Source of the DNA: an uncultured Lachnospiraceae bacterium
GTDB lineage: Bacteria; Bacillota; Clostridia; Lachnospirales; Lachnospiraceae
NCBI GenBank assembly: GCA_902783095.1
Contig: CACZPX010000202.1
Location: 1-6,995, forward strand
DNA length: 6,995 bases
Direction of reading: 5' to 3'
Shown here: positions 1 to 6,301 of the stretch, in pieces
Layout of the letters: each line of letters opens with the position of its first letter
Position numbering within the stretch: the first letter of the stretch is position 1
Program-made: the position numbers and the translations under genes
The notes under the pieces: model-generated
The model's input: only the letters and a program-made list of their open reading frames with translations
What the model was told of the DNA's origin: nothing
Database searches by the model: none

Positions 1-360
1 AAGGAAACTCCCTTTGAGGCCCTTTCCGGGGATCTCGAAGGCCCGACTGCATTAGCCGTATCCAAAGGCGATCCCACGACCCCCGCGAGAATCGTCTCCG
101 ACTATTGCAAGAAAATCAACGCGCTCTCGATGAAATCGGGTGTCGTGGACGGCACGTACTATGACAACAAGGGTATCTACGTGATTGCCACCATCCCGAG
201 CAGAGAGGTATTGCTGTCCAAGTTTATTGGCAGCATCCAGTCGCCGGTGGCCAACTTCGCCCGCGTGATCAAGCAGATCGCGGAGAAGAAGGCAGAGGGT
301 GGCGCAGCCCCCGCCGCAACCGAGACAGCAGCAGAAGAAGCTGCACCCACTGAAGCTTAA
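1..360 (+). CDS. rplJ: 50S ribosomal protein L10, C-terminal part (5' truncated)
   Basis: The open frame enters from the left edge in frame 1 and stops at the TAA at 358-360, giving the last 119 residues. L10 forms the base of the ribosomal stalk: its N-terminal domain binds 23S rRNA and its C-terminal helix carries L7/L12 dimers. Visible family hallmarks are the segment LEGPTALAVSKGDPTTPAR (window residues 12-30) and, later, a stretch resembling the usual end of the globular domain (KFIGSIQSPVANFARVIKQI). These are followed by an Ala/Glu/Thr-rich tail typical of clostridial L10. The first ATG in this frame (130) is internal and not the true start. rplL follows 19 nt downstream, the standard rplJ-rplL pair. 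Autoregulation of this operon by L10 binding its leader is known elsewhere, but that leader lies outside the window. Confidence 0.95.
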   Translation, partial: KETPFEALSGDLEGPTALAVSKGDPTTPARIVSDYCKKINALSMKSGVVDGTYYDNKGIYVIATIPSREVLLSKFIGSIQSPVANFARVIKQIAEKKAEGGAAPAATETAAEEAAPTEA

Positions 361-379
361 AAAATTGGAGGAAAAACAA

Positions 380-751
380 ATGGCTAAATTATCTATCGAA
401 GAAATCATCGCTGCTGTTGAAGAGCTTAGCGTATTGGAACTGAATGATCTGGTCAAGGCCTGCGAGGAGAAGTTCGGTGTCTCCGCCGCTGCCGGTGTCG
501 TCGTAGCCGCTGCTGCCGATGCTCCCGCTGAGGAAGAGAAGGACAGCTTCGACGTTGAGCTGACCGAAGTCGGCCCCAACAAGGTCAAGGTCATCAAGGT
601 CGTCCGCGAAATGACCGGTCTGGGCCTGAAGGAAGCGAAGGACGTTGTCGACTCCGCTCCGAAGGTGGTCAAGGAAGGCGCTACCAAGCAGGAGGCTGAG
701 GAAGCCAAGGCCAAGCTGGAAGCTGAAGGCGCTAAGGTCACCCTTAAGTAA
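380..751 (+). CDS. rplL: 50S ribosomal protein L7/L12
   Basis: This complete 123-residue protein matches the usual L7/L12 length of about 120. L7/L12 dimers form the flexible stalk that recruits and stimulates translational GTPases such as EF-Tu, EF-G and IF2. The N-terminal dimerisation/L10-binding domain is residues 1-32 (MAKLSIEEIIAAVEELSVLE and onward). An Ala/Val-rich hinge covers about 33-52, and the C-terminal factor-binding domain runs from about 55 to 123 with the conserved KVKVIKVVREMTGLGLKEAK region (68-87). The start at 380 is fixed by the family N-terminus and by GGAGG at 367-371, 8 nt upstream. A longer open frame from 299 runs through the end of rplJ and is not the real start. 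The gene is co-transcribed with rplJ and ends just before a strong terminator. Confidence 0.97.
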   Translation: MAKLSIEEIIAAVEELSVLELNDLVKACEEKFGVSAAAGVVVAAAADAPAEEEKDSFDVELTEVGPNKVKVIKVVREMTGLGLKEAKDVVDSAPKVVKEGATKQEAEEAKAKLEAEGAKVTLK

Positions 752-767
752 TCGCAAAACACGCACG

Positions 768-797
768 ATCCCCTGCCGCACGGCAGGGGATTTTTTT
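768..797 (+). terminator. Intrinsic terminator of the rplJ-rplL transcript
   Basis: ATCCCCTGCCG (768-778) and CGGCAGGGGAT (781-791) are perfect reverse complements. They form a GC-rich stem of 10-11 bp with a tight CA or GCAC loop, followed immediately by seven T residues (791-797). It begins 16 nt after the rplL stop. This is a textbook Rho-independent terminator and separates the ribosomal genes from the cda cluster. Confidence 0.95.
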
Positions 798-826
798 GAA
801 CTCTTTCTGAATTTTGACAAAATAAT

Positions 827-855
827 TTGGTTTTGTGAACGAACTATGCTATACT
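827..855 (+). promoter_or_regulatory. Extended -10 promoter for the cda gene cluster
   Basis: TATACT at 850-855 is preceded by TGC (847-849), an extended -10 element. TTGGTT at 827-832 sits 17 nt upstream as a weak -35. The AT-rich stretch 811-833 could act as an UP-like element. Transcription would start around 862, leaving a leader of about 32 nt before the ATG at 894. It lies just after the rplL terminator, where an independent promoter for the downstream operon is expected. The assignment rests on sequence alone. Confidence 0.7.
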
Positions 856-866
856 AACTTAGAATA

Positions 867-881
867 TATCCACGTTGGATA
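867..881. repeat. Short inverted repeat TATCCA-CGT-TGGATA in the leader
   Basis: TATCCA (867-872) and TGGATA (876-881) are exact reverse complements around a 3-nt centre. The repeat lies just downstream of the predicted transcription start and one base before the ribosome-binding site region (GAGAGG, 883-888). It could be a protein operator or a small hairpin next to the Shine-Dalgarno. Six base pairs can also arise by chance. Confidence 0.4.
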
Positions 882-893
882 AGAGAGGCATTC

Positions 894-1304
894 ATGATCG
901 ACGAGACCAAGATCCGGCTGATGACAAAGGCCGAGATGCTGCGAAAAAAAGACAGACGGGCAACCGTGACGGCCGGAAGCTTTTTCGGCAGTGATTACGT
1001 TGCCTTTCAGGTGATCAAGGGCGTGCTGGGCGTCATCATCGTGTTCGCCCTGGTGCTGGGCGGCGCTTTTTTGGTGAACGCCGAGGAGCTTTTGACCGGC
1101 TATTCCCTGGACGAACTCTACACCCTGTTTAGGGTGGTCATCATCCTCTTTCTTGCCATCCTTGTGGTCACCATCATCCTGTCGGTGCTGGTCTACACCT
1201 CCAGCTACTGGCGGGCGCGCGAGGGGCGCAGCGAGTACCGCGCCTGTCTGCGCAAACTGGAGAAATACTATAATAATCAGGAACAGGAGCAGAGCGGGAC
1301 ATAA
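894..1304 (+). CDS. Small two-segment membrane protein, function unknown
   Basis: I do not recognise this 136-residue protein. The basic N-terminal cytoplasmic stretch (about 1-38, including the charged run LRKKDRR) is followed by two clear hydrophobic segments, about 40-62 and 80-103. An acidic loop between them contains NAEELLTGYSLDELY. The C-terminal tail is basic then Gln/Glu-rich (about 105-136, KLEKYYNNQEQEQ), possibly helical. By the positive-inside rule both termini are probably cytoplasmic. GAGAGG (883-888) lies 5 nt before the ATG, supporting this start. It is the first gene after the promoter and terminator and overlaps the next gene by one base (TAATG). That suggests translational coupling and a possible partnership with the 346-residue membrane protein. 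No enzymatic motif is visible. Confidence 0.85.
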   Translation: MIDETKIRLMTKAEMLRKKDRRATVTAGSFFGSDYVAFQVIKGVLGVIIVFALVLGGAFLVNAEELLTGYSLDELYTLFRVVIILFLAILVVTIILSVLVYTSSYWRAREGRSEYRACLRKLEKYYNNQEQEQSGT

Positions 1305-2344
1305 TGGAAAAAGTGTTGCTGGTCAGGCAGAAGCTGCGCGAATTCTATGCAAAGGGAAACGTCTATATCGACGTCGTGCTGAAATTCGCCTTCATGCTGC
1401 TGACGCTCTTTGTCATCAACGATAAATTCGGCTATCAGCCGCTGCTCACCAAGTGGAACGTGGTGCTGATCATCGCGCTGGTGTCCAGCCTTTTTTCCTG
1501 GCCGGGCATCGCCTGCGTGGCGATCGGCTTTCTGACCGTGCATCTGTACGCGCTCTCGCTGGAAGCGTGCGTGCTGCTGCTGGGGATCGCCTTTATCGCG
1601 GCCGTGCTGCACTATCTGTTTTTGCCGGGCTACGCCATCGTGATCGTGATGATCCCGCTGGCCTATTTCCTGCGCATCCCTTACGTGATCCCGGTGATCG
1701 TCGGCCTGGTGGGCCGTCCCACCTCCTTCATCCCGGTGGGGATCGGCACCTTCGGGTACTACCTGCTGCTGGGCTTTGAAAAGAACGCGGCCTTTTTGTC
1801 GGAAGGCTCCACACAGATCATGGACATCATCGAGCGCTTTACGCAGCTGCTGGTGCTGGTCTTTGACAACCGGCTGATGTGGATCAGCGTGCTGGCGGTC
1901 TGCCTTACCACGCTGGCGGTCTACGCCGTGCGCCGGCTCTCCGTGGACTACGGCCCCTACATCGCGGCCGTGGTGGGGATCGTGGTGAACGCGGCCGTGT
2001 TCGTGATCTTCGGCCTCTCCTTTGAGGTGACGGTATCCTACGCGGACCTGTTTCTGGAGATCGGCCTGTCGCTGATCCCCATGGCGCTGATCGCCTTTTT
2101 GATCCTGGCCGTGGACTATACGCGGACGGAGTATCTGCAGTATGAGGACGACGACTACCTGTATTACGTCAAGGCCGTCCCCAAGGTGAAGCTTACGGCC
2201 AGAGAGCGCAAGAAGCACGAGATCCAGGACGACCTGACCGCCACGGAGCAGGAGGACATGGAGATCGACGAGGCCATCAAGCTGCTGGACGAGATGACGG
2301 AGCAGGAACTGAAGGCACAGGCAAACGGAGAGAGTCAGGGGTAA
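1304..2344 (+). CDS. Polytopic membrane protein with acidic cytoplasmic tail, upstream of cdaA
   Basis: I cannot assign this 346-residue protein to a characterised family. It shows roughly nine or ten hydrophobic stretches between residues 24 and 271, among them about 24-40, 52-83, 88-105, 109-136, 143-157, 190-208, 218-240 and 252-271. A soluble C-terminal tail of about 75 residues begins with an unusual acidic-aromatic motif, EYLQYEDDDYLYYVKAVPK (276-294). It continues through a charged, probably helical region ending KLLDEMTEQELKAQ. The ATG overlaps the previous stop by one base; the nearest SD-like sequence is AGGAG at 1285-1289, rather distant, so translation probably relies on coupling. 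cdaA starts 3 nt after the stop. Permease-like transport or a structural role beside CdaA is possible, but no transporter signature, ATPase or catalytic motif is visible. The tail motif feels familiar from clostridial genomes, though I cannot verify that here. Confidence 0.85.
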   Translation: MEKVLLVRQKLREFYAKGNVYIDVVLKFAFMLLTLFVINDKFGYQPLLTKWNVVLIIALVSSLFSWPGIACVAIGFLTVHLYALSLEACVLLLGIAFIAAVLHYLFLPGYAIVIVMIPLAYFLRIPYVIPVIVGLVGRPTSFIPVGIGTFGYYLLLGFEKNAAFLSEGSTQIMDIIERFTQLLVLVFDNRLMWISVLAVCLTTLAVYAVRRLSVDYGPYIAAVVGIVVNAAVFVIFGLSFEVTVSYADLFLEIGLSLIPMALIAFLILAVDYTRTEYLQYEDDDYLYYVKAVPKVKLTARERKKHEIQDDLTATEQEDMEIDEAIKLLDEMTEQELKAQANGESQG

Positions 2345-2347
2345 GAA

Positions 2348-3214
2348 ATGGACGCGCTGCGGCAGCTCTTTCAATCATTACAGTCGACAAGATTCTCGGT
2401 GGAGATAACGGACATCATCGAGATGGTGATCATCGCCTATCTGATCTACCGGCTGCTGGTATGGGTCAAGAATACCCGCACCTGGTTCCTGATCAAGGGG
2501 CTGGCGGTGATCGTCGCCTTTTATTTTGTCGCCCGCCTGCTGAACTTCAACACCATCCTCTACCTGGTCAGCCGCGCCGTGGACATCCTGCTGATCGCCA
2601 TCCTGGTGGTCTTCCAGCCGGAGCTGCGAAAGGCGCTGGAGCGCCTGGGCAACGGCAGCCTGGCCAACATCTTCCGCAATACCGGCCTGTCGGACAACTA
2701 CGGCGTGGATACCCAGACGGTCAAAGAGCTGGCGGACGCCACCTATGAGCTGGCGGAGGCCAGGACCGGCGCGCTGATGGTCATCGAAAAGAACGTTCCC
2801 CTGGAGGACTACGTGAACACGGGCATCAAGGTGGACGCCATGATCACCAGTCAGCTTTTGATCAATATCTTTGAACACAATACCCCGCTGCACGACGGCG
2901 CCGTGATCATCCGCGGCAGCCGCGTGGCGGCGGCCACCTGCTATCTGCCCCTGTCTTCCAATACCAATATCAGCAAGGCCTTCGGCACCAGACACCGCGC
3001 GGCCGTGGGGATCAGCGAGGTCTCCGACAGCGTGACCGTCGTGGTATCGGAGGAGACCGGCAAGGTGTCGCTGGCGGAAAACGGCCGGCTTAAGGAAGAC
3101 ATCGGCAAGGAAGAACTCTTTGAAGTCCTGAGCTCGCTGTATACCATGGAGGAGACTTCGCGGTTCAAACTGAGGTTCAGAAGGAGGAAGAAACATGAAG
3201 AAGCTGCTTCTTAA
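2348..3214 (+). CDS. cdaA: Membrane-bound diadenylate cyclase CdaA (DisA_N domain)
   Basis: CdaA condenses two ATP into cyclic di-AMP, the second messenger governing potassium/osmolyte transport and cell-wall homeostasis in Firmicutes. The 288 residues fit the family (about 270-290). Three N-terminal membrane segments lie at about 23-40, 48-65 and 77-90, followed by the linker FQPELRKALERLG (89-101) typical of CdaA. The cytoplasmic DAC domain covers about 120-265. The two diagnostic active-site motifs are present: DGA at 183-185 within LHDGAVIIRG, and RHR at 215-217 within FGTRHRAAVGISE. SEETG at 234-238 is also conserved. All catalytic residues look intact. AGGGG at 2337-2341 lies 6 nt before the ATG. 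The gene overlaps cdaR by 20 nt, which implies coordinated production of the two partners. Confidence 0.96.
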   Translation: MDALRQLFQSLQSTRFSVEITDIIEMVIIAYLIYRLLVWVKNTRTWFLIKGLAVIVAFYFVARLLNFNTILYLVSRAVDILLIAILVVFQPELRKALERLGNGSLANIFRNTGLSDNYGVDTQTVKELADATYELAEARTGALMVIEKNVPLEDYVNTGIKVDAMITSQLLINIFEHNTPLHDGAVIIRGSRVAAATCYLPLSSNTNISKAFGTRHRAAVGISEVSDSVTVVVSEETGKVSLAENGRLKEDIGKEELFEVLSSLYTMEETSRFKLRFRRRKKHEEAAS

Positions 3215-4466
3215 CAACTGGCCGCTCAAACTCGTGTCCGTCCTTCTGGCCGTGGGCATCTGGATGATGGTCATCTACATCACCGACCCCGCTACCACGC
3301 AGACCTATTCCGTTCCCATCGAACTGGTGAACGAGGAGATCGTGGCGGAGCGCGGCCGTTCCGTGACCGTGGTGGGAGACCAGACCGTGAACGTGCGCGT
3401 CACCAAGAACCGCAGCATCACCAGAGCGCTTTCCGCTTCCAACTTCCGGGCGGTGGCGGATTTTTCCAAGATGTACGAGGATACGCAGGTGCCGGTCACG
3501 GTGACCTGCACCAGCACCCGTGTGCAGGCGAGCGATTTTACGCAGGACAAGTTCAGCCTGGAAGTAAAGCTGGAGGACTTAAAGACCGTCACGGTCCCCA
3601 TCGTCTATGAACTGAACGGGGAGCCCGCCGAGGGTTTCGCGATCGGCGGCGTGACGCTGGAACCGTCTGAGGTCACGGTCACCGCGCCGGAATCCTACGC
3701 GGACATCATCCGCGAGGCGACCGTCTCGATCGACGTGAACGGCGCTTCGGAAGACTTTACGACGGAGCAGGAACTGCACATCTACGACGGCAACGGCGTG
3801 CTCTTGAATCCCGCGGAAAGCAAGGATACCGTGATCGACACACAGGGCACGGTGGCCTGCAGCGTCAAGCTGTTCCTGATCAAGAAAGTGCCCGTCATCG
3901 TGGAGGCCAAGGAGACCGACCGCGTGGCGGAAGGCTATCAGTACGTGGGCGCCTCCGCGACGCCGGAGACGGTCACCATCTCCGGGACCAGGGCCGTGAT
4001 GGCGCAGGTCTCGTCGATCATCATCAACGACGTCTCCGCCGCCGGCCTGGCCGAGAGCCGGCGCATCGAAGTGGATCTGACCCGCTTCCTGCCGGCCAAC
4101 GTGAGCATCGTGGACGACGTCAAGACGGCCACGGTGATCCTGATGGCGGAGCCGTTCATCGAGCGGACCTTTGAATTCTCCCGGGACCAGATCGAAGTGA
4201 TCAACGTGCCGGAGAATATGGAATACCGGATCCTCTCCTCTACCGTGGCGCTGACGCTGCGCGGCCTGGAGGCGGATCTGAGCAGCCTGGATACGGACGC
4301 CGTGAAGCTGACGCTGGATCTGAACGGCTATTCCGCGGGCAACCTGAACGTGGTGGTCAACGTCACGCTGCCCTCCGACGTATATACGCAGAAGGGGGCC
4401 TGCGTGGCAAACGTAAGGCTGACGGAGATCGAAGTGACGGAGGCGGAGACCGGTGCCGATGAATAA
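3195..4466 (+). CDS. cdaR: CdaR, YbbR-domain regulator of CdaA
   Basis: This 423-residue protein has a short cytoplasmic start, a single membrane anchor at about 11-29 (LKLVSVLLAVGIWMMVIYI) and a large extracytoplasmic beta-rich region. Four YbbR-type repeats can be discerned, beginning near 37, 131, 226 and 324 (for example TYSVPIELV, TVTVPIVYELNG, LIKKVPVIVEA). This architecture matches CdaR/YbbR, which binds CdaA through its membrane part and modulates c-di-AMP synthesis. Its N-terminal WPLKLVSVLLAVGIW segment is characteristic of the family. A strong AGGAGG at 3182-3187 lies 7 nt before the ATG, inside the end of cdaA, so the 20-nt overlap with cdaA is real. The C-terminus is acidic, and the stop overlaps the start of the signal peptidase gene. 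The direction of regulation (activation or inhibition) differs between species and cannot be read from sequence. Confidence 0.93.
   Translation: MKKLLLNNWPLKLVSVLLAVGIWMMVIYITDPATTQTYSVPIELVNEEIVAERGRSVTVVGDQTVNVRVTKNRSITRALSASNFRAVADFSKMYEDTQVPVTVTCTSTRVQASDFTQDKFSLEVKLEDLKTVTVPIVYELNGEPAEGFAIGGVTLEPSEVTVTAPESYADIIREATVSIDVNGASEDFTTEQELHIYDGNGVLLNPAESKDTVIDTQGTVACSVKLFLIKKVPVIVEAKETDRVAEGYQYVGASATPETVTISGTRAVMAQVSSIIINDVSAAGLAESRRIEVDLTRFLPANVSIVDDVKTATVILMAEPFIERTFEFSRDQIEVINVPENMEYRILSSTVALTLRGLEADLSSLDTDAVKLTLDLNGYSAGNLNVVVNVTLPSDVYTQKGACVANVRLTEIEVTEAETGADE
4439..4461 (+). promoter_or_regulatory. Ribosome-binding region with ambiguous lepB start
   Basis: GGAGG (4439-4443) is 9 nt before GTG 4453, while GGAG (4445-4448) is 10 nt before ATG 4459. 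The two starts differ by only two residues at the cytoplasmic N-terminus, so the choice has no visible functional effect. Both lie inside the last codons of cdaR, which favours translational coupling. Confidence 0.5.
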
Positions 4467-5049
4467 AGAAACAAAGCCGCAGGACGCGCCGGAGGCCGTC
4501 CCGCCCGAAAACAAGGAGAAGGCGCCGGAGACGCCGCAGGAAAAGAAAAAGCGCGTGCTCAAGGACGTCGCCTTCTATGCGGGGATCCTGCTGGCGGCCT
4601 TCCTGCTGTGGCGGTTCGTCCTGCTGAACGCCCAGGTGCCCACCGGCTCCATGGAGGACACTATCATGGCCGAGACCCGCATCATGGGTCTTCGCTGCGC
4701 CTACTGGTTCTCGGAGCCGGACCGCGGCGATATCGTGGTCTTTTACGCGCCGGACAAGAAGGATACGCTGTACGTCAAGCGTGTGATCGGCCTGCCGGGC
4801 GAGACGGTGCAGATCATAGACGGGCAGACCTTCATAGACGGGAAACCGCTTTTCGAGGAGTACCTGCCGGAGCCGATGGAGGGCAGCTACGGACCCTACG
4901 AGGTCCCCGAGGGCGCCTACTTTATGATGGGAGACAACCGCAACCATTCCGCGGACGCGAGATTCTGGGACAACCATTTTGTATATAAGGACGCCATTAT
5001 CGGCAAGGCCTATTTTTCCTACTGGCCGAAGCTGAAATGGATCAGCTGA
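4453..5049 (+). CDS. lepB: Type I signal peptidase
   Basis: Type I signal peptidase removes signal peptides from Sec/Tat-exported proteins on the outer face of the membrane using a Ser-Lys dyad. The hydrophilic Lys/Glu/Pro-rich cytoplasmic tail (about 1-37) is followed by one membrane segment, about 39-58. The catalytic serine is Ser66 in QVPTGSMEDTI and the general-base lysine is Lys109 in YVKRVIGLPGE. The conserved box GDNRNHSADARFWD lies at about 160-173, with Ala where many homologues have Ser before the Arg. The 198-residue length and single anchor are typical of the Gram-positive SipS-like form. The start is uncertain: GTG at 4453 or ATG at 4459, both overlapping the end of cdaR. The gene occupies the place where glmM usually follows cdaR. 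Residue numbers here assume the GTG start. Confidence 0.95.
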   Translation: MPMNKETKPQDAPEAVPPENKEKAPETPQEKKKRVLKDVAFYAGILLAAFLLWRFVLLNAQVPTGSMEDTIMAETRIMGLRCAYWFSEPDRGDIVVFYAPDKKDTLYVKRVIGLPGETVQIIDGQTFIDGKPLFEEYLPEPMEGSYGPYEVPEGAYFMMGDNRNHSADARFWDNHFVYKDAIIGKAYFSYWPKLKWIS

Positions 5050-5063
5050 TTGGAAGCAAGCAA

Positions 5064-5069
5064 AGGAGG
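5064..5069 (+). promoter_or_regulatory. Shine-Dalgarno that fixes the start of the coiled-coil gene
   Basis: AGGAGG at 5064-5069 is 7 nt before ATG 5077. This optimal spacing argues against the in-frame TTG at 5050, which would lie upstream of the site. Confidence 0.85.
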
Positions 5070-5076
5070 GGACGCG

Positions 5077-6186
5077 ATGGCTACCAGAGAGGAGAACCTT
5101 CAGTTTCTGGAGGCGGCAAAATCGGCCGTGGAAGAGATCCAGGCCATGAAAGCAGAGTCGGAAGAACAGGCAGTCCGGTTAAAGCGGATGCAGAAAGACC
5201 TGGACAGCGAGACCAGAGTGGTCAATGATACCATCACGGAGACCATAAAAAAGAGGCGCGCGGAACTGATCAAGCCCTTTGATTCCCAGATCGGGGATCT
5301 GCAGAGCTCCATGCGCAAGGAGCAGTCCAAGCGCGAAAAGGCGCGCAGCGTGGGCATGAAGACCCGCATCGAGCACGAGACGGCCCATCTGACGGCGGAG
5401 AGCAAGGAACTGAACAACCGCATCAAGATGATCAGCAGCCGCAACGGCGTGCCCGGGTACTGCAACACCTCGCTCTTTTCCATCATGTCCTCGCCCAAGG
5501 GCATCAAGGAGATCCTCATCTTCGTGGGGATCCTTATGCTCCTCTTTGCGGTGATCCCGATCGGGTCCTGGATGATCTGGGGCAACAAAAGCACGCTCTG
5601 GCTGATCATCGCCTATATCGTCTGCATCGCGGTGTTCGGCGGCCTGTATTACCTGCTGGTGCTGCGCCTGAAGATCTCGCACAGCGAGGAACTGAAGGAG
5701 ATCGCCCTGCTGCGCGATCAGCGCGCCTTAAAGAAGGACGCCATCGACCGGATCACCAAGGGCATCCAGAACGATCAGAACGACGCCGTCTACAACCTGG
5801 GCGAGTTTGACGCGCGCATCGCCGAGCTGGAGGAGCAGATCGGCACGCTGGAGCAGCAGAAGAAGGCAGCGGCGGAGCAGTTTGACACCGTCACCCAGAA
5901 GGAGATCAGCGACGAGATCCTGGGCAGGAACGCGGAACGCCTGGAGCAGATGAAGAACGAGATCGACGCCGCTTCCGGCGGGCTGGAGGCCTTGAACGCC
6001 AGACTGCGCAACGCGGGCGTGGAGAACACCACCCGGTACGAGTCGGTCCTGGGCACGGAGTTTTCCAAACCGGTGCAGATCGAGCGCCTGGGCGGCTACA
6101 TCCGCAGCGGGCAGGCCAACACCATTGAGGAGGCCAAGGAACTCTACCGCGCCGGCGCCAAGCTGCAGGTGACCGAACCGCAGTAA
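5077..6186 (+). CDS. Coiled-coil protein with central membrane hairpin, function unknown
   Basis: This 369-residue protein is not one I can name. Long charged, heptad-like helical regions occupy about 4-121 and 201-314, rich in Glu, Lys, Gln and Leu. They flank two closely spaced hydrophobic segments, about 143-166 and 173-197. Both coiled-coil arms therefore probably lie on the same, cytoplasmic, side. Just before the first membrane segment is a small motif, GYCNTSLFSIMSSPKG (127-142). The C-terminus carries LGGYIRSGQANTIEEAKELYR (338-358), resembling a short C-terminal motif (x-x-GRADTxxEAxxLY) that I recall in other uncharacterised Firmicute proteins; this is memory, not a search result. 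It starts 27 nt after lepB with its own strong ribosome-binding site and is probably the last gene of the cda transcript. A scaffold or envelope-associated role is possible, but no catalytic motif is visible. Confidence 0.85.
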   Translation: MATREENLQFLEAAKSAVEEIQAMKAESEEQAVRLKRMQKDLDSETRVVNDTITETIKKRRAELIKPFDSQIGDLQSSMRKEQSKREKARSVGMKTRIEHETAHLTAESKELNNRIKMISSRNGVPGYCNTSLFSIMSSPKGIKEILIFVGILMLLFAVIPIGSWMIWGNKSTLWLIIAYIVCIAVFGGLYYLLVLRLKISHSEELKEIALLRDQRALKKDAIDRITKGIQNDQNDAVYNLGEFDARIAELEEQIGTLEQQKKAAAEQFDTVTQKEISDEILGRNAERLEQMKNEIDAASGGLEALNARLRNAGVENTTRYESVLGTEFSKPVQIERLGGYIRSGQANTIEEAKELYRAGAKLQVTEPQ

Positions 6187-6254
6187 ACGGGGCTTAACGG
6201 CAGCGAAAGCAAAGTGAAATACAGCAAAAAGATATAGTATTTTTGCGGTGTTCA

Positions 6255-6263
6255 TGCTATAAT
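6255..6263 (+). promoter_or_regulatory. Extended -10 promoter of tig
   Basis: A consensus TATAAT (6258-6263) is preceded by TGC (6255-6257, TGC reading from t6255), forming an extended -10 element. The -35 region at 17-nt spacing (TAGTAT, 6235-6240) is poor, as is common with extended -10 promoters. Transcription should start near 6270, giving a leader of about 100 nt. It shares the string ATGCTATA with the promoter upstream of the cda cluster. Confidence 0.75.
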
Positions 6264-6264
6264 A

Positions 6265-6299
6265 CCTTTTCGCCCGGCATCAGACCGGGCTTCAAAAGG
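6265..6299. repeat. Inverted repeat/hairpin at the tig transcription start
   Basis: GCCCGG (6272-6277) pairs perfectly with CCGGGC (6285-6290) across a 7-nt loop. CCTTTT (6265-6270) can extend the stem with AAAAGG (6294-6299) through a 1x3 internal loop. The outer left arm lies at or before the expected transcription start, so RNA from the local promoter would carry mainly the inner 6-bp GC stem. The full form would exist in DNA or in read-through RNA. No T-run follows, so it is not a standard terminator. Confidence 0.55.
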
Positions 6300-6301
6300 A
6301 C

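Noticed and set aside
52..762. Minus-strand open frame of 236 codons across rplJ-rplL
   Set aside because: It lies opposite two certain ribosomal protein genes and is Ser/Ala-rich low-complexity mirror sequence.
814..819. A consensus TTGACA -35 hexamer
   Set aside because: The spacer to TATACT (850-855) would be 30 nt and to TATGCT (845-850) 25 nt, both too long. No -10 lies at 16-18 nt, so the extended -10 with TTGGTT was preferred.
1277..2374. Long open frame on the minus strand (365 codons)
   Set aside because: It is antisense to the 346-aa membrane protein and overlaps cdaA. Its translation is His/Gln/Asp/Arg-rich low-quality sequence, typical of the mirror of GC-rich coding DNA, and the plus-strand gene has clear membrane segments and tight operon spacing.
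3579..4562. Long open frame on the minus strand (327 codons)
   Set aside because: It is antisense to cdaR, with composition typical of a shadow frame and no recognisable domain. cdaR has clear YbbR repeats.
5050..5076. TTG start nine codons upstream for the coiled-coil protein
   Set aside because: The strong AGGAGG lies downstream of this TTG and is perfectly placed for ATG 5077.
6265..6299. GC hairpin considered as a terminator of the upstream operon
   Set aside because: On the plus strand it is followed by TTCAAAAGGA with no T-run, and it sits downstream of the tig -10.
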